Shown here piece by piece: positions 28,547-35,718 of a stretch of DNA of 64,000 nucleotides. The DNA lies in contig NZ_NWUS01000003.1 of assembly GCF_014048475.1 (NCBI RefSeq), forward strand, positions 124,001 to 188,000, read 5' to 3'. The DNA is from Bombella favorum (GTDB taxonomy: Bacteria; Pseudomonadota; Alphaproteobacteria; Acetobacterales; Acetobacteraceae). Numbering within the stretch: the first letter of the stretch is position 1; every line of letters starts with the position of its first letter. A program made the position numbers and the translations under genes. The notes beneath the pieces are model-generated. The model was not told the origin of the DNA, made no database searches, and saw only the letters and a program-made list of their open reading frames with translations.

Positions 28547-29803
28547 TCAGCTCTCCTGTAGCGCATGCCCCATACGGGTGCGTTTCGTTTCCAAATAATG
28601 GCGGTTAAAGGGGTTAGACGGCACAACCAGCCGCTCCACAGCCTCCACCGCCAGCCCAGCGTCTAAAAGACCACGCTCTTTTTCCGGATTATTCGTCAGC
28701 AGACGCAAACGGGTCACACCAAGGCTGGCCAGCATATGGGCGGCCATATCCCAGCGGCGGGCATCGGCGGGCAGGCCAAGGGCTTCATTGGCATCAACCG
28801 TATCCATGCCCTGATCCTGCAATTCATAGGCTCGTATCTTGTTGGCCAAGCCGATCCCCCGGCCTTCATGCCCTCGCAGATACAGCAACACGCCAGACTC
28901 CGCCGCCGCAATCCGCTTGAGAGCCTCACGCAGCTGCGGGCCACAGTCGCAACGCAACGACCCCAGCGCATCCCCCGTCACGCATTCGGAATGTAGACGC
29001 ACCAGAGGCATAGTCTGGTCTGGCTTCCCCTTCACGAGAGCCAGATGCTCCACACCATCGGCCCCACGGAAAGCATGAACCCGCATATCTTCCCCACCAC
29101 ATACGGTTGGCAGGTCCGCCACGGCTAGCTGATCCGCCTCCGAAAGCGGAACCTCCGTCACCTCTACAGCGCCGACATCACCTCGGCCATGTTCCGCAAT
29201 CCAGCGGCGCATTTCGGCAATGCTGATAAGCGGCAAACCATGACGATGCGCATAACGCCGCAGCTCTGGCAGGCGCATCATCGTGCCATCCTCGGCCATA
29301 ATCTCGCAGATCACACCAGCCGGACGCAGACCCGCCAGCCGCATGAGGTCCACCGCCCCTTCCGTGTGCCCCTCCCGGGCCATCACACCATCAGGGTTGG
29401 CCCGCAGAGGGAACATATGGCCGGGAGAGATAATATCCGCCGGTGTCGCATCCGGTGCGGAAGCAACCTGAATCGTATGAGCACGCTCGGCAGCGGAAAT
29501 ACCCGTTGTCACGCCATGAGCGGCCTCGATGGACACGGTAAAGGCCGTGCCCCGTGGGTCCTGATTTTTCTCCACCATAGGGGAAAGACCAAGCCGGTCT
29601 ATCTGCTCTGCCTCAAGGGAGAGGCAAATCAGCCCACACGCCTGACGGGCCATGAAATTGATGGTTTCCTGCGTGGCAAACTGGGCTGGAAGAATCAGAT
29701 CGCCTTCATTTTCCCGGTCTTCATCATCCACCATCACAACCATGCGGCCTGCCCGCACAGCAGCAATGGCAGCCTGCAAAGCGGGAGACATTCCGATACT
29801 CAC
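28547..29803 (-). CDS. ribBA: Bifunctional DHBP synthase / GTP cyclohydrolase II
   Basis: Supplies both starting materials for riboflavin. The N-terminal DHBP synthase domain (residues 1-205) has VMVDDEDRENEGDLILPAQ and REGHTEGAVDLMRLAGL. The C-terminal cyclohydrolase domain has VRLHSECVTGDALGSLRCDCGPQL with the three Zn-binding Cys, LRGHEGRGIGLANKIRAYELQD and LLTNNPEK. Both catalytic halves look intact, unlike the RibB-only forms of many alphaproteobacteria. It overlaps ribE by four bases. Confidence 0.95.
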   Translation of the reverse strand: MSIGMSPALQAAIAAVRAGRMVVMVDDEDRENEGDLILPAQFATQETINFMARQACGLICLSLEAEQIDRLGLSPMVEKNQDPRGTAFTVSIEAAHGVTTGISAAERAHTIQVASAPDATPADIISPGHMFPLRANPDGVMAREGHTEGAVDLMRLAGLRPAGVICEIMAEDGTMMRLPELRRYAHRHGLPLISIAEMRRWIAEHGRGDVGAVEVTEVPLSEADQLAVADLPTVCGGEDMRVHAFRGADGVEHLALVKGKPDQTMPLVRLHSECVTGDALGSLRCDCGPQLREALKRIAAAESGVLLYLRGHEGRGIGLANKIRAYELQDQGMDTVDANEALGLPADARRWDMAAHMLASLGVTRLRLLTNNPEKERGLLDAGLAVEAVERLVVPSNPFNRHYLETKRTRMGHALQES

Positions 29804-30450
29804 CGGGCACCTCCCTTATAGCGCAGCTCATCTTCGGGCGTGTAGCGTAGGAGTGTCTCCACATATTTAGCCATCATGTCCACTTCCAGATTCACCTTTG
29901 CCCCGATGGTCAGCGTGGAAAGGTCTGTATGTGTCCATGTATGGGGAATAATCATGAGGCTAATTTCAAAACCTGCCTGCCCCTCGTACTGTAGGTCATC
30001 ATGAACCTCATTCACCGTCAGGCTGATGCCATTGATCGTGATAGAACCTTTCTCGATGACATAGCGGCGAAGAGAGGCGGGCATAAAAATGCGTAAATGA
30101 TGCGAGTCCCCAGCGGACGCTACATGCGTCAACCGCCCCACGGCATCCACATGCCCTTGCACGATGTGACCAGAAAGACGCGTGTTGAGACTGACAGCAC
30201 GCTCCAGATTCACGCGTGACCCCTCCTCCAGTTCACCTAGTGCCGTGCGGGCCAATGTTTCACCACTTAGGTGAAAGTCCACCACACCTTCGGGTGTAAA
30301 ACGGGTCACGGTCAGGCAGACGCCATTGGTGGCGATGCTCTCACCTTCTGTCAGGTCTGTGAAATGGGTGGCAATCCGTACATCCATAGCCCTGTCCCGC
30401 AAGGAAACAGACTGCACAGCGCCAACATGTTCGATAATTCCTGAAAACAT
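29800..30450 (-). CDS. ribE: Riboflavin synthase alpha subunit
   Basis: Dismutates two lumazine molecules to riboflavin. The 216 residues start with the conserved MFSGIIEHVGAV and contain two similar lumazine-binding halves (GESIATNGVCLTVT and KGSITINGISLTVNEV). The start at 30450 is fixed by the family; the longer in-frame reading from 30555 lies within ribD. Four-base overlap with ribBA and close linkage to ribD indicate one operon. Confidence 0.95.
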   Translation of the reverse strand: MFSGIIEHVGAVQSVSLRDRAMDVRIATHFTDLTEGESIATNGVCLTVTRFTPEGVVDFHLSGETLARTALGELEEGSRVNLERAVSLNTRLSGHIVQGHVDAVGRLTHVASAGDSHHLRIFMPASLRRYVIEKGSITINGISLTVNEVHDDLQYEGQAGFEISLMIIPHTWTHTDLSTLTIGAKVNLEVDMMAKYVETLLRYTPEDELRYKGGAR

Positions 30451-30454
30451 TGCC

Positions 30455-31516
30455 TTAGTCCCCATAGCGGCGCAAAAGCTGCACCGGACTTTCATTCCCA
30501 TCACGTCCATTCCGCAGAGTGACGGATAGCTGATCATCTCCACCATGCTCCTCATGGTGAATGGTCAACCAATCATCCCAAAGGTCGGCTTCCCGCACAC
30601 TTTTCAGCAGGGCGGGGCCGGCCTCTATCAAGGCCCAGTTGACGCCCATTTGCCCAAGCAAGGCCGGTACAGACGCCAAGTCGCGGCATTGTTCCACGTG
30701 GAACCCGTCTGCTTCCCGTGCCTGACGCCACGCCATTGGCATACGTCCCTGCCGGTCCAGCACGATCAGAGGGCGCGGGCCTCGTCCTTCATGGTCGGCG
30801 ACATGCCGCACGGTAAAAGAAGGATCATCAGCCAATACAGTGCCAATCCCCGTCACCACCGCATCACAAGCCCGCCGAAGCTGATGCGCCAGACGCAATG
30901 ACGTAGGAGAGGTGAAGGTCTTCTGCCCCGGCGGGGGAAGCATACCCCCTCGCCCATCCAGAGCCTGCTTTACGGTCAACCACGGGCGGCCCCGTATCAC
31001 ACGGGACGCAAACGGGGCGAGCAGAGCCTTGCACTCCTGCGCCAGAGGCTGCAATTCAGGCTCATCAGCGAGAAACCGGACATTTTTTGGTGCTTCGCCT
31101 TCGGCTAGATACTCAGCCCCACCCATGGCCTGCGGGTTAGGGTCACGGGTACCAATCCATACGGTCTGTACAGGGCTGTTCTTTAGCTGTTCGCTGCAAG
31201 GAGGAGTGCGGCCATGATGGTTGCAAGGCTCCAACGTCACCAAAGCGATGCGGGCCCGTTCCAGAACAGCTTTTTGACGAGCCTGCTCCAACGCCATAAC
31301 CTCGGCATGAGGCTGCCCCGCTGCCGGGTGCGCCCCTACAGCAAGAAGACGCCCTTCGCCATCCAGCAAGGCGCAACCTACTGCTGGGTTAGGGGCCGTT
31401 GCCCCCATTTTCTGCACAGCCTCTTTTATGGCGTGCTGAAAGCCGACCCGCACAGCTTCCAACGGGAGAGGCGGTTCTTTCAATCTTCGTGTCTCGCTCG
31501 ACACATCTGTCATCAT
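30455..31516 (-). CDS. ribD: Bifunctional riboflavin deaminase/reductase
   Basis: Deaminates and then reduces the first pyrimidine intermediate. The N-terminal deaminase domain has the Zn motif HAEVMAL and TLEPCNHHGRTPPC; the reductase domain follows from about residue 175 (RPWLTVKQALDGRG and VVTGIGTVLADDPSFTVR). First coding gene of ribD-ribE-ribBA-ribH, controlled by the FMN riboswitch upstream. The start region reads ATGATG (31516 or 31513) with GGGGA just before it. No in-frame start exists further upstream because a stop lies six codons above. Confidence 0.94.
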   Translation of the reverse strand: MMTDVSSETRRLKEPPLPLEAVRVGFQHAIKEAVQKMGATAPNPAVGCALLDGEGRLLAVGAHPAAGQPHAEVMALEQARQKAVLERARIALVTLEPCNHHGRTPPCSEQLKNSPVQTVWIGTRDPNPQAMGGAEYLAEGEAPKNVRFLADEPELQPLAQECKALLAPFASRVIRGRPWLTVKQALDGRGGMLPPPGQKTFTSPTSLRLAHQLRRACDAVVTGIGTVLADDPSFTVRHVADHEGRGPRPLIVLDRQGRMPMAWRQAREADGFHVEQCRDLASVPALLGQMGVNWALIEAGPALLKSVREADLWDDWLTIHHEEHGGDDQLSVTLRNGRDGNESPVQLLRRYGD

Positions 31517-31526
31517 CAGTCCCCAA

Positions 31527-31556
31527 TCATCTCAGGGACGTTCGCGGCGACGTCAC
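31527..31556 (-). CDS. Possible rib leader mini-ORF (9 codons)
   Basis: A GTG at 31556 preceded by GGAGG at a spacing of 7 bases opens a 9-codon frame (MTSPRTSLR) that ends 10 bases before the ribD start, in another frame. The ribosome site is the best one in the rib leader. It could be a translated leader that couples to ribD, or simply chance. No experimental or family support is available from sequence alone. Confidence 0.25.
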   Translation of the reverse strand: MTSPRTSLR

Positions 31557-31609
31557 GCCTTTTCCTCCAGCAGGTTAGGGCATACACCCCACCCATGCAT
31601 GCAGGAAAA

Positions 31610-31760
31610 GAACGTTCTCTCTCATCCGGACTGTAACCGTCGGCCCCGGAATTGCACCGGGTCTGCTTGTCCCCTGCATGGATGCAGGGCGCTCGCGGGC
31701 TGAGGCAGCCAAAGCCGCCAACACCGCCGGTAGGGAATTTCACCCTGCCCCGAGAACGTC
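31610..31760 (-). promoter_or_regulatory. FMN riboswitch (RFN element)
   Basis: Read on the minus strand the segment has the RFN consensus in order: GGGGCAGGGTGAAATTCCC, TACCGGCGGT, CCCGCGAGCGC, CCGGTGCAATTCCGGGGCC, GACGGTTACAGTCCGGATG and GAGAGAACGTTC. The closing P1 helix is GACGTTCTC with GAGAACGT. It lies 94 bases upstream of ribD and should lower rib expression when FMN is abundant. The GACGTTC strand of P1 can alternatively pair with GAACGTC at 31536-31542, a possible switching partner close to the ribD start. Confidence 0.97.
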
Positions 31761-31803
31761 TATCTCAATCCCGTTCTATATGGAGGCACTCCCCCCAAAG
31801 AGC

Positions 31804-31834
31804 AAGAGGCCACCCCAATAGGAGCGGCCTCTCT
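31804..31834 (-). terminator. Terminator after the coiled-coil protein gene
   Basis: On the minus strand GAGGCCGCTCC and GGGGTGGCCTC form an 11-bp stem (two G-T pairs) with a TATT loop, about 40 bases after the stop at 31873. It separates that gene from the rib leader that follows. Confidence 0.7.
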
Positions 31835-31872
31835 CATTACTCTATCCTGTTAGGACTGATCCTCTGGAAGGA

Positions 31873-32397
31873 TCAGAAACCGCCCTTCAGGGAGTGAACA
31901 AAGTCCTTGCCGGACTGCATCGTGCTGTCGCGCATGTCCTTCAGGCTCTTCTTCTGCTCATCAAACTGGGACTTCTGAGAATCCCACTGAGCCTTAAGAC
32001 GCTGCTTCTCTTCGGCAGGTGCGTTCTTGTACTTGTCGCGCATATCCTTGATCTGCTGCTTGCGCTCATCAATATTCTTCTGAAGCTCGGCCTTCTTATC
32101 TGCCGCCAGATTTTTGTACTTGTCCTGCAATGTGTGCAGACGTTCCTCACGCTGCTTCAGATCGGACTTAACAGCATCAATGCGCTTCTGGATACGGGCA
32201 CGGGCACGTTCCGGGGCACCAGCATACTTCTCCTGAAGAGCATGCAGCTTGGCATTCTCGTTCTGAACAGACTTCGTCACGCTATCCATGGTGCTCTGAA
32301 TGGCCAGCGGGTCATTCGCATCATAAGCGTGAGCCTGCGGCAGCAGAGCAAAGGATGATGCCAGCAGCGTGGCTGTAAGCAGAGTGCGGATCTTCAT
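31873..32397 (-). CDS. Secreted coiled-coil protein of unknown function
   Basis: 174 residues with a clear signal peptide (cleavage near LPQAHA-YD, residue 24). The mature part is almost wholly charged coiled coil rich in Lys, Asp, Glu, Gln and Arg, and carries a loose internal repeat: LHALQEKYAGAPERARARI, LHTLQDKYKNLAADKKAEL and IKDMRDKYKNAPAEEKQRL, spaced about 33 residues apart. It has no Cys and no membrane anchor, so it should be periplasmic. An AGGAG ribosome site lies 8 bases before the ATG. I cannot place it in a named family; a Skp-like holdase or an envelope spacer is possible by shape only. Confidence 0.8.
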   Translation of the reverse strand: MKIRTLLTATLLASSFALLPQAHAYDANDPLAIQSTMDSVTKSVQNENAKLHALQEKYAGAPERARARIQKRIDAVKSDLKQREERLHTLQDKYKNLAADKKAELQKNIDERKQQIKDMRDKYKNAPAEEKQRLKAQWDSQKSQFDEQKKSLKDMRDSTMQSGKDFVHSLKGGF

Positions 32398-32496
32398 TTG
32401 AGGAGCTCCTGGAAAAGTACAAAACGTGGTTAGTCACTACACCACGAGGTCACATCAAAAAAGTTAAAAAAAGGCCATCCCTAGGCCATTGCCGTC

Positions 32497-33243
32497 TCAG
32501 TCCCGCTTTATCCCGTTGGCTATATCACTCAATACTCCCGGCGCTAGAAGCGTGACGGAACTTGCTCCCTTAACACTTATTAATCCTTCTTTTCGGAAAA
32601 GACCGAAAGTCCGACTTACCGTTTCAATCGTCAAACCCAGATAGTCGGCAATATCTGTCCGGGACATGGGCAGGGGAAGGGTTATCGGTTCTTGCTCATC
32701 ATGCAGGGCGTGATGCCCACAACAAGGGCTGGCCTGTTCAACTAAAAAACTCGCCAGACGTTCCCGGGCTGTCTTACGCCCCAGCACCATAAGCCGTGAC
32801 TGCATTTTGACGAGCTCGCTAGAGGCTTCTTTCTGCAATCGGCCACGCAAACGCGGGAACCGCTCTACAAGACGATCAATAGCAGAATGAGGGAAGCGGC
32901 AAAGCGTCACATCCCCCAGGGCTTCCGCCGTAAAGGCATAGGTCTCTGACGAGGTCAGCCCCAAAAAATCCCCCAACTCCGCAAAGCCGACAATCTGCCG
33001 CCGCCCATCCGGCATAAGGGTGAACAGTTTGGCCCTACCGCCTGTCAGCACATAAAAATCATGCGCTGGGGCCCCTTCCTGAATGAAACAACGCCCGGAC
33101 GAGACAACCACCCGGGAGGACGCCGCTACAAGGGCAGGCAAATCTTGGTCATCAATGACATTACATATGCTAAGCGACCGGCCAGAACAGCGACCGCACC
33201 GCTCCCGCACGGCGTCCATGAGGCTGCGACCTGTTTCCATCAT
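32497..33243 (-). CDS. FNR/FnrL-type oxygen-responsive regulator
   Basis: Crp/Fnr family transcription factor with a cAMP-receptor-like beta-barrel, a long dimerisation helix and a winged HTH. Cys16, Cys19 and Cys27 (C-x2-C-x7-C) plus Cys115 match the four ligands of a 4Fe-4S cluster in the FnrL/AadR group, so it should sense oxygen. The recognition helix has ETVSRTF with the Glu and Ser-Arg that read TTGAT half-sites. It should bind TTGAT-N4-ATCAA, and a perfect copy lies 98 bases upstream of its own start, in front of divergent ompW. The gene may start at 33243 (as given), 33240 or 33219. Confidence 0.9.
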   Translation of the reverse strand: MMETGRSLMDAVRERCGRCSGRSLSICNVIDDQDLPALVAASSRVVVSSGRCFIQEGAPAHDFYVLTGGRAKLFTLMPDGRRQIVGFAELGDFLGLTSSETYAFTAEALGDVTLCRFPHSAIDRLVERFPRLRGRLQKEASSELVKMQSRLMVLGRKTARERLASFLVEQASPCCGHHALHDEQEPITLPLPMSRTDIADYLGLTIETVSRTFGLFRKEGLISVKGASSVTLLAPGVLSDIANGIKRD

Positions 33244-33341
33244 ATCTTTCCTGTCTCACTATAACCGATATCTGCATTAGCGGGTTGATGGCCCCTTTTA
33301 AAAGAAACGTTCCCTATGACAGTGACAGGATGGCCCATCAA

Positions 33342-33355
33342 TTGATCTAGATCAA
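33342..33355. promoter_or_regulatory. Perfect FNR box between fnr-like gene and ompW
   Basis: TTGATCTAGATCAA is an exact palindrome and a perfect match to the FNR consensus TTGAT-N4-ATCAA. Its centre lies about 155 bases before the ompW ATG. A TATTAC at 33382-33387 could be the minus-10 of ompW and would put the box close to the class II activator position near minus 41.5. The box could also repress or activate the regulator gene itself. Confidence 0.85.
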
Positions 33356-33503
33356 TCTTCCACCATTTTCAGTAAACAACCTATTACAGTTATAAGTTTT
33401 TTCTTGATTTTCGAGAAAGATCATTCCTATAGCCAGAGAAGGAACAATTACATTTTGTCCATTTTCGTCACGCCGTCGTATCACATTGAGGATTCTAGGA
33501 AAC

Positions 33504-34370
33504 ATGAGCCGCACCTTCACCCGGATGGCTACAGCCGCGCTGTTTGCTCTTGGGTCTGTCTCCTTCGCCGTTGCCCAGACAACGCCGCCGGGAGCCCACA
33601 ACTCCGTATCCACATCCAGCACCATGCAGGCCGCACCGGATGCTTCCGTGCATCTCCGTGCACCGGGTGACCACCATTGCGGCATTTTCCAGACCTGCGC
33701 CAACACTAAGATTGGCCTTGGCAAGGGTGACTTTGTGGTCCGCCTCTCCGCTCTCGGTGTGATTACCAACAACACGGGCTCCCGTGTTAAGCTTAATGCT
33801 AGCTCCCCCGCTGCGCAACTGGCAGGCGGCAGCACATTCCGCCATAATGTGAGCGCAACCAATCAGGTTATGCCGGAGCTGACGCTTGAATATTTCCTGA
33901 CAGATCACCTCTCTCTGGACCTCATTGCCTCCTCCACTCGCCACGAAGCCGCCGCCCATGTTGGCAATCTGGGTAAGCTGGATGCTGGTAGTTTCTGGAT
34001 CCTCCCCCCGACACTGACTGCCGCCTACCATTTCCGCCCGCATAAGCGCTTCAACCCCTATGCTGGCCTTGGTATCACGGTAGCCATCTTCCACAACATG
34101 CATTCAGCTACCAATCTTGGTGGGGCCTATAATGGGGCCGTTTTTAATGCCATGCACATGAAGACCAACGTCGGGCCTAGCTTCAATCTCGGGTTTGATT
34201 ACCAGCTGGTCGGCAATTGGTTCTTCAACTTTGATATCAAACAGATTCTGCTTTTCAATCAGAGCATCCATCTGAGTTCACGCAACAACCCCATTACTGG
34301 TGGCCGCGTGCGTGTTCATGATGATGTCCACCCTACTGTTGTTGGTGCTGGTATCGAATACCGCTTCTAA
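33504..34370 (+). CDS. ompW: OmpW-family outer-membrane protein
   Basis: Small eight-stranded beta-barrel of the outer membrane, thought to pass hydrophobic or small solutes. A signal peptide ends near VSFAVA-QT. The barrel begins at KGDFVVRLSALGVI, a hallmark of OmpW, and includes MPELTLEYFLTDHLSLDLIAS, LPPTLTAAYHF and NPYAGLGI; the last residues are GAGIEYRF with terminal Phe. An insertion of about 40 residues precedes the barrel. The ATG at 33504 gives a normal signal peptide; an in-frame alternative is at 33486. Regulation by the divergent FNR-type protein is likely from the perfect FNR box. Confidence 0.9.
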   Translation: MSRTFTRMATAALFALGSVSFAVAQTTPPGAHNSVSTSSTMQAAPDASVHLRAPGDHHCGIFQTCANTKIGLGKGDFVVRLSALGVITNNTGSRVKLNASSPAAQLAGGSTFRHNVSATNQVMPELTLEYFLTDHLSLDLIASSTRHEAAAHVGNLGKLDAGSFWILPPTLTAAYHFRPHKRFNPYAGLGITVAIFHNMHSATNLGGAYNGAVFNAMHMKTNVGPSFNLGFDYQLVGNWFFNFDIKQILLFNQSIHLSSRNNPITGGRVRVHDDVHPTVVGAGIEYRF

Positions 34371-34403
34371 TCCTTCTTCAAGGACATCGGGATATTTATA
34401 GGA

Positions 34404-34433
34404 GGGGCTGCAGAGTAATTGCGGCCCCTTTTT
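34404..34433 (+). terminator. Rho-independent terminator after ompW
   Basis: GGGGCTGCA (34404-34412) and TGCGGCCCC (34420-34428) form a 9-bp stem with one G-T pair, followed by TTTTT. Confidence 0.88.
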
Positions 34434-34586
34434 CATAGGCTCGCAATACTATTTCTGAATTACTCCCCACTGCCATAAAGTTCAAATGTTACGGTACAAA
34501 TACAATCCCGTGACAAAACATTCCATCTGTGTCAGAAAGGAACGAATTTTGTCCAAGCAGTCAGAAGAGCGGAGAACATTCCAATA

Positions 34587-35702
34587 ATGCGTGTCTCACG
34601 TAACATTATTATTACTGGCATCGTCCTGATCGCTCTTCTACTTCTCTGGGGTGCGTGGTCTCTCCTCCCGCATCGCACCATAGAGACTGCACCTCCCCCT
34701 GCCGTTACTCACGATGGGGACCTACTGCGCATTCGCTCCGGCGGGCCATTGGATGGTCAACTCACGATTGAACCTGTTCAGGAGACCCTTTCTCCCCATC
34801 AGGTAGAGCTCCCTGCCCAAATCATCACCCCTCCCGGCCAGAGCGTGGACATCCACTCCCCAGTCGTCGGTCGGTTAGCCAACCTGTATGTGCAGACAGG
34901 CCAGCATGTGCAGAAAGGCGATATTCTTGCCATCCTCTACTCTGGCGACCTTGCACAGGCTTGGTCGGATGACCACAAAGCACAGGCAACCCTTACCCTC
35001 ACCCGGCAGGCCTATCGCCGTGCCGTTGGCGTGCTCAATGCTGGGGGGAATGCTGTAAAGGACATGCAGTCCGCCAAAAATGATCTGGAACAGGCACAGG
35101 CCGAAGCAACCCGGGCCCGCCTTCGCCTTCAGGCACTCGGTACGGATGGCAATGCAGGCTACCAGCCACTCTTTGCCCCTGTCTCCGGGATTGTGACGTC
35201 TGTCTCCACCGGCGTCGGCCAGAACGTAACGGATATGACAGCCGTCCTAATGAATGTCTCCAACGTGGATACGGTGTGGGTCCAAGCCAGCCTGCCGGAT
35301 ACCCTCCTGCCCATGCTTGGCACAACCATGACGCTGGACGCCCCCTTCCCCGGCCAGGCCTGCCATGGCCCCGTGACATCACTGGACGGCACTGTCCATA
35401 CCGATACACGCCGCCTTAACCTCTATCTGCGCTGCAATAACCCGCAAGGTATATTGCGCCCCGGCCAGTTCACCACCGCCACACTGAACATCACCCAGCA
35501 GGCTCAACCCATCCTGCCCAAAACGGCCCTGCTTATGGATAATGATCAGGTTTCCGTTTTTGTGGAAACATCGCCCAATACTTATCGCCGCCGCTTCATC
35601 ACCATCAGCTACGAGGAGGGAGAGTCCGTGCGCATCCTCTCCGGCCTAAAGGCTGGTGAGCGTATCATCACGCATGGGGCCATCCTGCTCAATGATTACT
35701 GA
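34587..35702 (+). CDS. Periplasmic adaptor of a heavy-metal RND pump (CzcB/CusB-like)
   Basis: Membrane-fusion protein linking the inner-membrane pump to the outer-membrane channel. Residues 1-30 hold an N-terminal membrane anchor. The lipoyl halves are VDIHSPVVGRLANLYVQTGQHVQKGDIL and YQPLFAPVSGIVTSVSTGVGQNV, with a short helical hairpin between them (about residues 130-190). The beta-barrel and membrane-proximal domains follow (LRPGQFTTATLN, ISGLKAGERI-like end). First gene of a three-gene unit; the pump gene starts 16 bases later. No His- or Cys-rich metal-binding extension is present. Confidence 0.9.
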   Translation: MRVSRNIIITGIVLIALLLLWGAWSLLPHRTIETAPPPAVTHDGDLLRIRSGGPLDGQLTIEPVQETLSPHQVELPAQIITPPGQSVDIHSPVVGRLANLYVQTGQHVQKGDILAILYSGDLAQAWSDDHKAQATLTLTRQAYRRAVGVLNAGGNAVKDMQSAKNDLEQAQAEATRARLRLQALGTDGNAGYQPLFAPVSGIVTSVSTGVGQNVTDMTAVLMNVSNVDTVWVQASLPDTLLPMLGTTMTLDAPFPGQACHGPVTSLDGTVHTDTRRLNLYLRCNNPQGILRPGQFTTATLNITQQAQPILPKTALLMDNDQVSVFVETSPNTYRRRFITISYEEGESVRILSGLKAGERIITHGAILLNDY

Positions 35703-35718
35703 AGGCCGCTGAGCAGCT

